From the NCBI GenBank assembly GCA_030737835.1, contig CM060848.1, forward strand, positions 14,883,254 through 14,947,253: a DNA stretch of 64,000 bases, in the 5' to 3' direction. The translations under genes were made by a program, and so were the position numbers. Positions 23,266 through 35,472 of this stretch are shown piece by piece; within the stretch, counting starts at the first letter, position 1; each line of letters starts with the position of its first letter. Source of the DNA: Acorus gramineus. Lineage: Eukaryota > Streptophyta > Magnoliopsida > Acorales > Acoraceae. Under the pieces are notes generated by a model. The model made no database searches and was not told the DNA's origin. It worked only from the letters and a program-made list of their open reading frames with translations.

Positions 23266-25174
23266 TGATATCAAATACTGTCTTGAAAGTTGACATTCAA
23301 GCTATGGGTGGAGAAGCCACGACAGTCAGGTTTGGAGAAGCCACGGCAGTCTCCTTACAGGATTGAGCATAAATTTCAACAAAACCTCACTATTCGCTTT
23401 GAAGGTGGATGAAGCCACGGCTGTCAGGTTTGGTGAAATCATGGGGTGCCAGCGAGCTGAGCTTCCATGTTGTCACTTAGGATTGCCCCTGGTGGCTTCT
23501 CGTCTCCTGAAGAGTGACTGGAAACCAGTCATTGAGGAGATGGACCACAAACTCGAGGGGTGGCAAGGAAAGTTGCTTTCGTGGGGTGGCAAATTAGTGC
23601 TGTTACAGGCTGTGCTATCCGCGATGCCGCTGTTCTTTCTATCTATTTTTCGTGTGCCCCAAGGTGTGCTTGCACATCTTGAGAAACTAAGACTGAAGGT
23701 TTTTTTGGCGGGGGTCGTCTCCAGTTTCACAAACTCCGTGCCTTGTGCGTTGGGAGACCGTATGCATGCGTAAAAACAGGGGAGGAATGGGTGTAATCAG
23801 CCTTGACATCATGAACAAAGCACTGCTTTCTAAATGGTATTGGCGATGGATCAACCAACTGGAATCACCATGGGTGCAAATAGTCAAGGAGCGCCATGGA
23901 ATTCTGAGTCAATCGTGGGGGATCTTTCCAAAACCGTCGGGTGTCTCGTTACAGCTATGCAATGGTTTATTTCAAACATGGCAGGTATTCGCAGGGGAGA
24001 TTAAGTGGTTGCTTGGCAATGGTACTGCGATAAGCTTCTGGGGGGACCGGTGGTGTACGGAACGGGCACTTAAAGAGTTCTTACCACAACTACATTACAA
24101 AGCGCACGTCCTAATGGTTGTGTAAAAGAATTCTGGATAAGGGATGAATTGAATGGCTCTTGGGACACTCGCATGCGAAGTGGTTTGCTGGAATCTGAGA
24201 TCAATCAATTCTCTATGTTGCTAAATGCATTAGCAAACCAGAAACCGCAGACAGAGGTGCAAGATTCGGCTTGTTGGGCGAAGAATCCTCGGCTGGGTTA
24301 CACGGTCCATGAGGGCTACGATTGGTGGGCAAGGAATGCGGCTTCAGATCCAGAAAAATCAAGGCGGGCAAGATGGATTTGGATAGCCAAGATACCACCA
24401 AAGGTTAAGTGCTTCATGTGGCTTCTTCTACATGAACGTCTCATCACAAAGATGTTTCGTGTGAAATGGAGGCCTATGGAATCGATGGATTGTCCTATAT
24501 GCGGGGAAGAGGCGGAGTCACTAGATCACCTATTCTGCAACTGTCCGGGCACGTCTCGGATTTGGATAGCATTGGAGACCATAACTGCGAGAAGGCTACA
24601 CATCCACTCGATGAAAGACTTTTGGGAAGCGTTGTCAGGTATGAGAAGAAGAGAGGATCATGGTAGAGAAGGGAAGATATGTTTATCCTTCTTACTAGCT
24701 GCGGCATGGGTCATCTGGCGCACAAGAAATGAGGTGGTGTTTCGGAATATCATGTTTTACTTTGAGAATTTATGGGAATTGATGCGTCAAAGCATTCGTG
24801 ATTGGGGGAAAGTTCTCGCAGGCGCACAAGGGCTATGTTTTGAAAAGGATGGATGGCGGATTTTAAACTAACAGGGGCGGGTGCTTAGGAGTCACAGTGG
24901 GGTAGAAGACTCATCTAACACAGTATTTAGTTTTGATGGCGGGGAGAGGGTCTTGGCGATCGGGAGACCACATCGGGGTTGTTATGGATTTCCTTTGATC
25001 GGAAAACTCCTGATGGTGTTTTATTTCTTTAATGTTTATCTCGGTTTTGATTGGGATTACTCACGTATGCGAGTGACTTAATCATTGCTTTTTTCTGTAT
25101 TTCTCATCCTCTTTGGACATTGTCCATTAATTTTGAAATAGAAAATAACCACAATTTCTTAAAAAAAAAAAAAC
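23266..25174 (+). mobile_element. 5'-truncated L1-type LINE with RT C-terminus and zf-RVT
   Basis: Flanked by the 7-bp repeat TCTAGGT (23259-23265 and 25175-25181) and ending in an A-tail (25161-25173). The coding remains run over three open pieces: 23363-23773 carries the RT thumb/connection region (LGLPLVASRLLKSDWKPVI, KLVLLQAVLSAMPLFFLS), 23745-24125 continues it (RKNRGGMGVISLDIMNKALL, AISFWGDRWC), and 24149-24871 holds the zf-RVT domain (KVKCFMWLLLHERL, CPICGEEAESLDHLFCNC). The endonuclease and catalytic RT part with YADD are missing, as expected from incomplete reverse transcription. There is a frame change between the first two pieces and an interruption between the second and third, so it is dead. 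Family: plant L1 clade. Confidence 0.88.
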
Positions 25175-25181
25175 TCTAGGT

Positions 25182-26126
25182 GGAGAACATACAAGTATAA
25201 AATTTGAAATGTTAAAGTGAAATTAATATCAAAATATGTGGGTGACTCATATTTTCACTTGTACATGTGAATAAGATGCGTCACATTGTTTAGTTCAGTG
25301 AAATCCAAAGCTTGGATAAGATGGTGGATTATTCATGGAATGTGTTGGCATGTTTATACGCTTTTGTTTATCTAGCAGATGGAGGTACTCATCAGTCACT
25401 TTTTTTTTTGGCTTGTTCTCGATCACATTTTTGAAGGTTGAAAAATCACAATCTTTCCAAAACTGTCCTCATCGAGAAAAGAATATTTGTTTTATGAGTA
25501 TATATACATGGTTGTCACTAGCCAGTTATGGTTGAACATGTCCATCAAAGCTAATAATAATATCTAATATTATTAATGGCATCCAGAGAGGGTGGTTTGC
25601 AGTTTCTTTGAGTATAGCACCATGTGTTGATGGGTGTTAATTAATGGCATCTGATTTTTTTTTTATCTTTGGCTTATTCTTTTATTTATTTAGTTTTGTT
25701 TATAACCTTCATTGATGATTTGATTAATTGATGATTTATCCAAATCTAAAAACCCATAATAGAGGGGCCCTACACGGCTAACCACATAACTATTCGCATT
25801 TCCAAAACTCATTTTAATTATAGTTTGGATAATGTTACATACAATCATTTTTCTGGCTTCAATTTCAGTCTATGCGCACTTTGAATTTTTTTAAATTGTA
25901 TATATTTTATCTAATGAAGTATATACTTTTATAAAAAAAGAAACATATACTCAAATTAATTGCATGGATATATTTGTAGAAAATGTAAAAAATTTCTATT
26001 GAAGCATATATACTTCATTAATGTAAGTTTATGTTCTGGATGCATATAAAACTAAAATTAAGACTGAAAAAAAACTGTGTAATAACATTTATACACAGCA
26101 CGTTGAAGTTTGGAGACGAGATGCTT
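25182..26126. other. AT-rich intergenic DNA
   Basis: No gene. 25825-26095 contains TCTAATGAAGTATATAC and related sequence also seen near 11.65 kb, possibly a dispersed repeat. Confidence 0.4.
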
Positions 26127-26135
26127 CCATTAGTA

Positions 26136-27043
26136 GGGCGCCGATATCGGCACCCCACTTTACAAGAAACTCACCCCTTTAGAAAAATAAAAAACAGTTT
26201 TCGTGCACTATTACAGTAAGAGTAAATCCATCCCGATGTCGGTATTCTCTTTGGCGATGGTGGTAAATTATGGTCAATTGAGAATTTGGCGTGTGTATCA
26301 ACCTAGATCGGCAACCACTTGGACGACGGTGTTGAAGTATGGTCGTCAGAAAACCCAGCGAGCTAAATTCAGAAAAAATAAATTCACATTGTTACAAATT
26401 TCAAACCAATTATGATAAATTTCACATGTAAACATATAGAATAGATAGTCATTGCTGCATTTATAACACATTAAAATACGATGTTAGCATTCCATAACCA
26501 ACCATATATGTGACTACACTACATGTAATTGTTTTTATCTTTATTTTTATTTTTTAAAAAAGGAATAATTGTTTTTATTTGATAGGTTATTTATTGTTAT
26601 ACATGGAAAAATCGATATAGTCACATGAATGGTTGTGGAATTTGAACATGTATTTTGTTGTGTAATCACATGAATGATTAGTTATGGAATGCGAACATTG
26701 TATTCTGATGTGTCATGAATACTGCTATGGTTGTATATTCTATGTGTTTATATGTGAAATTTATCACAATTGGTTTAAAACTTGTAACAATGTGAATTTA
26801 TTTTCTCTGAGTTTAGTTCGCTGGGTTTTCTAGCGACCATATTTCAACACCGTCGCCCAAGTGATTGCCGACCTGGGTTGGTACACACGCTAAACTTTTA
26901 GTCGACCATAATTCACCACCATCGCCAGATGGAATACCGACCTCAGGATGGATTTACTCTTACTGCAACAGTGTACAAAAACTATTTTTAATTTTTTTTA
27001 AAGGGTGGATTTCTTGCAAAGTGGGGTGCCGATTTCGGTGCCC
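26136..27043. mobile_element. Long-TIR Mutator-like miniature element (MULE-MITE)
   Basis: The 908-bp element starts GGGCGCCGATATCGGC and ends GCCGATTTCGGTGCCC. It is flanked by an exact 9-bp target duplication CCATTAGTA (26127-26135 and 27044-27052), diagnostic of Mutator-like insertion. Inverted arms run about 300 bp each (26136 to about 26440, and about 26740 to 27043). No transposase; open frames in the arms are chance. Confidence 0.9.
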
Positions 27044-27052
27044 CCATTAGTA

Positions 27053-27518
27053 TGAATGTATGATGTGTGTGCTTGCTTTTTATTCCCGGTATATGTAATA
27101 GAGTGGAATAGGAGTGAATAAGCCCCAAAAATTATTTGCTTGTCACGAAAAAGACGAGTGTAATAATGTTAGAATATATGAAAAAAATTGTTTATCAGCA
27201 TTATAGGATCTCCCGATGTTATATTTTTTCACTTATTCTATTCAGCAAATATAAGGGGTTCATATTTCCTATCATTTGTTATTGCCTTATATGTCAAATA
27301 ATTTTTTTTGTTTTATAAACCTTTATTTGTATTTATTCACCTATTATCCGTAATTTATTTTTTGAACAATCAAATATTAAGAATATCAGTATTACGTTTC
27401 TAACGAGAATAACTAAAAAGTATAATAAAAAAATTAATTTATTCCATTGGTATAGTTATAAATACTGAAATAGTTATCTATTAGCATAAAATTGGATATG
27501 TTTCTTTTGAATGTACAT
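27053..27518. other. AT-rich intergenic DNA
   Basis: Between two elements; nothing supported. Confidence 0.4.
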
Positions 27519-27526
27519 GTTTTCTT

Positions 27527-27911
27527 CAATGTTTTAAAAATCCTGTCTAGGCCCTGATTAATCCCTCGCCTAGGCCTAGGCGGTTCCAACCGGTAACGCT
27601 TGACGCCTAACCGCTTTTCTAATTAATTACTAGTTGACTGATAAGCTATTAAGTTTCATTATATATTATATATCTATTAATTATTTTTTTATGTTATTTC
27701 TATTATGCTTATATTATTAATTTTGTATCGATGTTATTTTATTATTATTTTGTAGTTTAAAATTATTATATATATAATATTTATATGTATATATATTATA
27801 ATTATTATTCTAAAAATGATTTATTAATCCTCGATTAATCTCCGCCTAACCAATTAATCCCTAATCTCTTATCAACCGCCCGATTGGCGTGTAGCATTTT
27901 TTACAACATTG
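27527..27911. mobile_element. hAT-type miniature element, copy 1
   Basis: 385 bp with terminal inverted repeats CAATGTTTTAAAAA / TTTTTTACAACATTG and an exact 8-bp target duplication GTTTTCTT (27519-27526 and 27912-27919), as for hAT elements. Subterminal GCCTAGGCCTAGGCGG and CGCCTAACC motifs could be transposase-binding repeats. A diverged relative lies at 37750-38139. Confidence 0.87.
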
Positions 27912-27919
27912 GTTTTCTT

Positions 27920-29420
27920 AGATAAATGATATATTTGAAAGAAAAATTAAAACTCATGGAGATCTCTGATTATAGAAAAACTAATGAAATGTATGTTGTC
28001 ATATGAAATGAAATATATATTAAAATTTAATATTATATTTTTCACTTTAATAAAATAAAATAAAAATTTGGTATATATACTATGATAAAACTCATATACT
28101 ATGATAACGCGGTATATACTATATCATATCATTATATCATATAAGACTACGAAACGGATTGTAAAACGGAATAGGTGTATGCGTGCTAAAAAAAGGCCCA
28201 TGTTTCACGGTCCACAAATAGCAGTGTGGGCCGACCTTTTATGTGGGCCTTTGAACCCATATTTGCAGATATTCTTCCCAATTACCACTCTGCAGATAGC
28301 ACATAGTTTAAGTTTTTTTTAATATTCAAATAAATTTAATGCATATAAACATTGTTTTATAACAGCTGATGTAATACCGTATATATTACACTTCGTGTCA
28401 CATAAGTTTTGGCAGAAGTCAAATGATTTAACATTGTTACACCTATTCCCATGCTTTCATGAAGTCTGATTTTGTAACGTGGCACATGTTCATTTGTATG
28501 TAAAATTTTCCTTTTTTCTTTGTCTTGTCATATTTTTCCATGGTTGCATAATTTCAAAGATGTAAATGAGGTTTCATGATTACTTCCTTGTATTTTGAAA
28601 TGAATGCAATAGTAGTGCCTCAATTGTCAACTAGAAAATATCATTTTTCAATATCAAATAATTAAATGAATGAATGAACAAATATTACAATCTAACATCA
28701 AAACTTCCACCAAAAAATCAATCTTCCATTTTGTCTCGAAGAGAGCAAGTCAGTAAATGGAAACTGTATGGGAAGGTGGATCAGTTATATTTAACATCAA
28801 AATTTGATTAATATATGTTATACTGCCTTCATTCAAGCCACCTAAATCTCCATATATGCTAGAAGAACCTCGATTTTGAAAAGTGGCACATCATAATTAA
28901 TTAAAATTTTCACTCACAAATATGCCTTTCTACCTAAACTATTGTATAAAGAGCAGTAGTGGAGAATCAACAAAACGGGGAGTCAACCAAATGATGGGGA
29001 ATTTTTTTCTAAAGGACCTTCAGCTTGAATGATAAGAACAAAACAAAGTGTTGTGATCCTGGTCTGATTCCACTTACTGGGGAGGGGCACTTATCTATTT
29101 GTATGTAATTAAGTGATATATCTGATCATCACAAATAGTGCTATATCAATACTTTGTATCATGTTTTAACAAAATTAAATTGGTTCTGATGATAAATTTG
29201 TTAAACAAAATTGTTGAAGATGATCCAATAAAAATACATTTTATAAGTAAAAAAATCACTCTAAGTGAAAATGTCTATTTTATCTATTATTTTTAGAATC
29301 ATATATGCATAACTTAAATATATATTTGTATCATCTATGTGGCATGTTATGACTGGACCACACAAAGATGTTTTTAAACCGGGAATTCCATCATGAAAAC
29401 TGATAAAAAAAAAAAAAAAA
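27920..29420. other. AT-rich intergenic DNA
   Basis: No gene supported. A 73-codon frame at 28101-28322 has no recognisable feature. Confidence 0.4.
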
Positions 29421-29948
29421 TCGAATTAACCCCCTGTACCTAGAATCCATATAACCCCCTAACGTTTTCTAAAGTTTATATAACCCCCCCAAAACACTTA
29501 TGTAAATTCAAATAATCCTCTGAGTTAAACTTCTGTTGACAGATGAAGAATATTCTGCGAATATTTTATTTTGTTATCTCTGGTTAAAAACACATTATAT
29601 AAAAAAACCCTATAATTTATTAAAAATGTAGAACATTTTATGTACATGAATATTTTACTCCTCCGGATAGATTATAAAACCCTATCTAGAGGGGTAAAAT
29701 CGTTATTTACAAATGATTATCTTATATTTTTAATACATTGTAGGGGTTTTTAATATACAATGTTTTCAACCAGAGTTAATCAAACATAATATTCACATAA
29801 TAATTCTAATCCATCAACAAAAATTAAACTCATAAGGCTACTTGGATTTATATAAATGTTTTTAGGTGGTTTTATGGACTTTAGAAAAAATTAGGGAGTT
29901 ATATGAATTTATGCAGTTTAGAAGGGGGAAGGGGGGTTTTTATGGATT
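29421..29948. mobile_element. Inverted-repeat (foldback/MULE-like) element
   Basis: The left arm (AACCCCCTGTACCTAGAATC... TATAACCCCCTAAC) is mirrored by the right arm (TTAGGGAGTTATATGAATTT... GAAGGGGG). Arms are about 250 bp each and meet near 29690. The left end abuts an A16 run, so the target duplication cannot be read. Similar in style, not in sequence, to the elements at 11.9, 17.4 and 26.1 kb. Confidence 0.72.
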
Positions 29949-31199
29949 TTTTCATTTTAAAAAAAAGAAGAGGTTGTTATAAACATACCCATTTAAAGAG
30001 TGCTGTTAAAATGAGGTAATCCAGTTTTTTTTTGTTACAAACATACCCATTTATCCTCCATGAGGTTTAAATGAGGTGCTTATAATTTCTTTTAGAGTAC
30101 CTTTGAAGTCATATTTCGGACCCATTGATGCCCACTCCATTACTTGTTCAGTCCAAAGATATGGGTTGCTTAGGTCCAATATGGCCCACTAGGTCTAAAA
30201 GACTGGCACTTGACTTGACCCATATTGAATTTATATTCATCATGTTTAGTAAATCTTGATATATAGTTATTTAACAATAAGATATGTATTAAAAATTAGT
30301 CATGTATATACTTCATTTATCTGAATGTATGTATTTCATTTAACAAATATACATTAAAAAATATAGCTGCAAATTAGATTGCAAACAAAGGAAATTGTCC
30401 GTAGAGTATTCCTAGACTATTTATGAAATAACAAGTATAAATTACTCATAAAACACATTAACAATAAAAAAGTGATGCTCTTGTCTTTAGAGCTGCCTCA
30501 GCACACATTAAAATGAACAGATCTATCTGTATTAATTAGAACTAGTGGGAGATAGAGACTTAACTTTTAATTAAAAGATTAAACATACCAACCAAAAAAA
30601 AAAAAAAAAACATGATGGGTGACGACGCAGAGAGCACACCATGATATGATCTTATCAGACTTGACCCAATGATAATCTAAGGTTATAAAGGGTTTTGTTT
30701 GATTGAGCTCCAAAGATGATGATGAGGACCATTGCTTCTTCAGCCATAATTCCCTGAAAGTCAAAAAGCCTTTCCTTTCGAAACCCCCATTATATTAGTA
30801 CTGGACTTCCCAATCATTCCCTCTTGCGTGTGAAAAATGGCACTCTTGTGGACATCATCTTTGTTATTTGTTGTTATTGTGTTGTCATTATTATTATTAT
30901 TTGTGCATTCAGTCCCCTTTGTATAGATTTCTATTATGACTCCATTGGGGTGGTGGTAAAGTGATGAGAGAATTCACAGGCTTGCATGCAAAAACAGGAG
31001 GCTTTAAAAAAAAGCTATCATGACATACACCTTGTGCAAAGTCATTGCCCCCACTTTGGACTATTAGTTTTTAAGACAGGGTTTGGTTGTACGTTTTAAC
31101 CATTTTACATTTAATCATCATGGAAACCAAACAAGTCGTTTTAGAATCTGTTTTGCAAAATCAAGTTTAGAGTTTGTAACGTAAAAAATGAAGTGTTTA
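29949..31199. other. AT-rich intergenic DNA
   Basis: No gene supported. Confidence 0.4.
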
Positions 31200-31711
31200 A
31201 AAACCTAATGAAATTATGTTTTTCAAAAGTTGGATTTCAAATGTTGCTATAAACCAATCACATCTTCTCAATCGTGCAACTAAATGCAGCTTAAACAATG
31301 TCGTCAAATGCACACCCCCCCCCCCCCAATTTCATCTATAGTTTTAATTATAAAAAACAATTTTGACAAAAATAAAACAAAAATATATTTTCTCTAAGGT
31401 TATTTTCAAAAGCTACCTTTATTTTTTTTAAATCATTTTCAAAACACAACCTAATTGGATCAAAAGCTAATGAAATTATGTTTTTCAAAAGTTGGATTTT
31501 AAATGTTGCTATAAACTAATCACATCTTTTCAATCATGCAACTAAATGTAGCCTAAGCAATGTTTTCAAATGCCTCCACAATTTCATCTATAGTTTTAAT
31601 TATAAAAAACAATTTTGACAAAAATAAAACAAAAATATATTTTCTCTAAGGTTATTTTCAAAAGCTACCTTTATTTTTTTTAAATCATTTTCAAAACACA
31701 ACCTCATTGGA
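31200..31711. repeat. Direct tandem duplication, two units of about 260 bp
   Basis: Copy 1 (31200-31461) and copy 2 (31462-31711) share CTAATGAAATTATGTTTTTC, GCTATAAAC(C/T)AATCACATCT and a nearly identical second half. Copy 1 has a run of 13 C at 31315-31327 where copy 2 has a short CCTCCAC, so the homopolymer arose or expanded after the duplication. Confidence 0.88.
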
Positions 31712-32889
31712 TCATGAGAAAAAACAGATCTATTCAATGGAGCAGGTTATATCCAAATTATCTTTTGTTTTAGCAACATAAAATTTGATAACTCTGTCTA
31801 AATAAGTTATCATAAACTTTCTGATTGTATGTTCAAGAAAGATTAGAAAAAATGTATCTCTATCTTATATGACTAAATAAAAAAATAACGATTGATGAAT
31901 AAAAAAAATATAATCAAACAGAAGCTATCATATGCTATTCTAAATTATCTATCTATTCCATAATCAATTTGGAGTCAGTGTGAAAGGTCCTTTGTCAATG
32001 ATGGAATATTTGTGCACAATTAACCATCAATATGTATTATTATTGTACGGGTATAAAACTGTACAAACAGTATTCTATCTATTTTTGAATTGTTTGCACC
32101 TTGTATCTCAGTGCGTCAAAACCTTCCCATCATATATATATTGAAAGACAAACCACTCAAATTATATTTCTTTCTCATCTACAGAAGCTATTTTTTCATA
32201 TATGGATTCTTCACCATGAATCTTTCCCCGGCTTATCTAAAGTATAGGCTGTTGATGTTACTTCCACCAATTTTAATGTTCCATCTGTAACCACTTAAAA
32301 GGGAAAGCATTTACAACATGGGTCATGCATACAACAACTTTTGCTACTGTTGCCAACCTCATTCACTGTTAATTGTTTTGTTTGGGTATAAAATTCTTAT
32401 ATAGGAATAAATGAAAATTAGATGATTTTTCATTTGGATGAGATTTAATACTCATGTATGTTCATTCTCATTACGTTGAAACACCAAGAAATTACATTTA
32501 GAATATTCCATTTCTGTATTCATTCTTAGACAATATTACAAATTATAAGTCTTTTCTTCCACGTAATATATTAGAATTGGATTTATGGAAAGAATAAATT
32601 CTCCTTTTAGATCAGAGTTACCAAACTGATCATTAGCCTTTTTTGTTTATCTTAAAGTGAAAAATTAGAATAAATAAATGAATTTTTTTTTAATTTGTTT
32701 TATCTCAACAAGACAGTACTATTGCTAATATTAATTAGTAAATATTCTGTTTTTCACTTTTTGAATTTGATATATTGGCATACAATTAATATGCTTAAAA
32801 TTTATTCAAAGCAGGATTTCTATCATACCATTTAACACTCAATGATGTTATATAAACACAGACATCAGCAAATTAGTTAAAGGAGATCT
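31712..32889. other. AT-rich intergenic DNA
   Basis: No gene supported. Confidence 0.4.
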
Positions 32890-33327
32890 TGTTATGATTT
32901 CAGATCTTGGAATGCAATCAATCAAAATAAATAAACAAATAAATCGAAGTAAAGACACAAAAATTTATGTGGTTCGACAAATCTTGCCTACGTCCACAGA
33001 GCATACCAGAGATCAATCTACTATCAATGATAAGTTTTTACAATAGAGATAAAAACCTTAGAACCTAAAGAAAAATATGAGATACCCTTTTATACTGACA
33101 TCTCATTAAGGACAAAAAAGTCAATACACGAAAGACAAAAAAAAAAAAAAAATTTCTTGGGACGCTGCCCCCAAACCCTGCGAGCTGATCGGGCAGCTTG
33201 ATCCCTACGAGCTCTGCGGGGAGCTTGACCCCCGTCCAACCCTGTGTAACACCAACAATCCTTTGCGCACGTCATCAGACTTTACAATATATAACAGATC
33301 TACCGGACATCATACAGGTATCCAACA
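32890..33327 (-). mobile_element. Probable solo LTR of a Copia-type retrotransposon
   Basis: On the minus strand the 438-bp sequence begins TGTTGGATACCTG and ends ATCATAACA (TG...CA). It includes a TATA-like AGTATAAAAGGG and the stretch GACGTAGGCAAGATTTGTCG typical of long plant Copia LTRs. No primer site or purine tract adjoins either end, and the 5-bp flanks (GATCT, TTAAT) do not match, so I read it as a solo LTR or remnant rather than part of a whole element. Age cannot be estimated without a partner LTR. Confidence 0.65.
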
Positions 33328-33915
33328 TTAATTATTATACAGAGCCCCGAATGCTACTTTAAGCATTCAAAAACGAGTGATGTTATACACATTCCATTTT
33401 ATTAAGTATATTTTATAGCATCTTTTGTTTTAATTCCACACATGATAACAGATGCATGCATGAGTCATGTAGTTTAATGTTACGTGTCTCACATTCAACC
33501 ATATATATATTGTCTCTTCAAAATAAATAATAATGTGTGACACTGTGAAGCTCTAACAAAGACACTTTGATGTGTGCACATACCTGAAAAACCAACCCTT
33601 CTATTTAAAAATCAGAGAAACAATAATTAATCCGAACAAATTGATGGTGCTTGTATCATCATCAAGTAACTATTCCTGGATTTGGACATTTTTATATATT
33701 CATTTAAATCAATTAATATAATCTTTCATATATCAATCAAAGAGAGTGTCCACCTGTGCACATATAATGTTAGCTAAAAAGATAATAAAATAAATCTTAA
33801 TTAGAAACATAAGCAGCCGCCTTAAAATAACTGGTTGGTCGGCTATAAAGTAATTCAAAGACACACAAAGATGTATTCAAAAGAATATGTTTTGTTGGGT
33901 AATGATAAGGAAATG
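33328..33915. other. AT-rich intergenic DNA
   Basis: Nothing supported. Confidence 0.4.
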
Positions 33916-34270
33916 TTTTTTTTTTCTCCGTGTGATTTTTGCTTTTTTTTTTTTTTAACAAAGATAGTAATTTATTATCTGATTCTATTTTTGAATATCG
34001 GGGGGGGGGGGGGGGGGGGTTTAGAGAAAAGGAAGAAAGAAGAGGACAGACAAGTAGGATCAATTCCATTTTTTTTTTCTCTTGTGATTTTTGTCTCTCT
34101 TTTTTTTTTTTTTTAACAAAGGTAATAATTTGTTATTCGATTCTATTTTTGAATATCGAATTATAAATTCTGAAGAGGTTAGGGAGAGCGGGGGGGTTAG
34201 AGAAAAGGAAGAAAGAAGAGGACCGACAAGTAGGACCGATTCCATTTTTTTTCCCTTGTGATTTTCGCCT
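33916..34270. repeat. Tandem duplication with a G20 tract
   Basis: A unit of 150-175 bp (TGTGATTTTTG, T-run, TTGAATATCG, then GAGAAAAGGAAGAAAGAAGA) occurs from 33916 and again from about 34071, with a partial third start at 34256. Copy 1 contains 20 consecutive G (34000-34019); copy 2 has a G7 run in a different context. Confidence 0.85.
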
Positions 34271-35472
34271 CCCTTTACATTAAAAATAATACAAGGTTTC
34301 GTCATTGATCATGTCTTCTCCTCACCTTGGTTTACTTTATTATTTCTTTTATATAAGATTTGAGAGACAAGTCTCCTCAATTTCATGTGGTGTGTTGTAT
34401 GTTATCATGCACATGAAGATGATTAGATGGGGTACGTGGAGACCCGGCCACCAATTGGTAGTGATTGTTCAATTGGAACTACTCATGCCATGCAAAAAAA
34501 ATTATATGTATAGCTTTTATAAACATGTTATATATGCTCATTATATGCCCACTTGAAGTTTCATCGAATGTTCTACAACTAGATTCCATTAATTAAATTT
34601 CAAACAATTTCATGATCTAAACCTTGCATTAGTGGATACCATATGATAGAGAAAAGAATTTTTTTTAATATTAACTAAAAAAATTAAATTTTGATACACA
34701 CAATTCTCAACCAATTGATATGTTAATTAAACATAAGATTTCTTAAACAATGTCATAACAAACAAATTAATTTTGTTTGTTTGGAGTCATGCCTTTGTTA
34801 TTTTTTCCCTCTTTTTTTTCATTGTAATTTCTTGATTACCATGCCTTTTGGAGTTTGTTTCATTAAATAAAAGTACATCTAGTACTATTTTAAGTTTACA
34901 AGTGCTACCCTGTATGCAATTTATTTTGTAACTTTATTTATAAGTCAACAATCATCTATACAATATGATGGTGTGTATATATATATATATATTATGTAAT
35001 GTTGGCGTAAATCATAAGAAAAAATTATTTGTTCAAATAAAAACTTTTTTCACTAATGTAATTTAATATATTTCAAATTTAATATATTTTAAATGATAAA
35101 TGTATAACCTTCAAAATATATACATAAATAATGAATGTTTTTTTAATATATGCATAATAAATAATAAATACATGTAAAAGGAAAATGTGATGACTTCCAC
35201 ATACAAAGCACATAACCAGAATTCGAGGATGCAAAAAAAAATTAAAAGATCGATTTTGAACTAACAATCAAAATTAGTCAGAAACCGAAGATCCTGCCCT
35301 TCAAATCAATATGTACAATAAAACAAAAACCAAAGATAAATCAAAATAATAATAACAACCAAATATCTGTGATTCAAGGAAACTCACTATAAACTACTGC
35401 TCCTCGTGAATTCCAAAATTTTGCAAATAGCCCCCCCAAATTCAAACATTTACAAAAAAAAACCCTCCTTGT
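34271..35472. other. 3' flank of the HD-Zip gene and AT-rich DNA
   Basis: No gene supported. A TA-dinucleotide microsatellite lies at about 34976-34990. 35280-35472 is probably the 3' UTR of the HD-Zip gene read on the minus strand. Confidence 0.45.

Noticed and set aside
33797-34305. Frames on both strands in the 34-kb duplication
   Set aside because: Driven by homopolymer runs and the tandem duplication.
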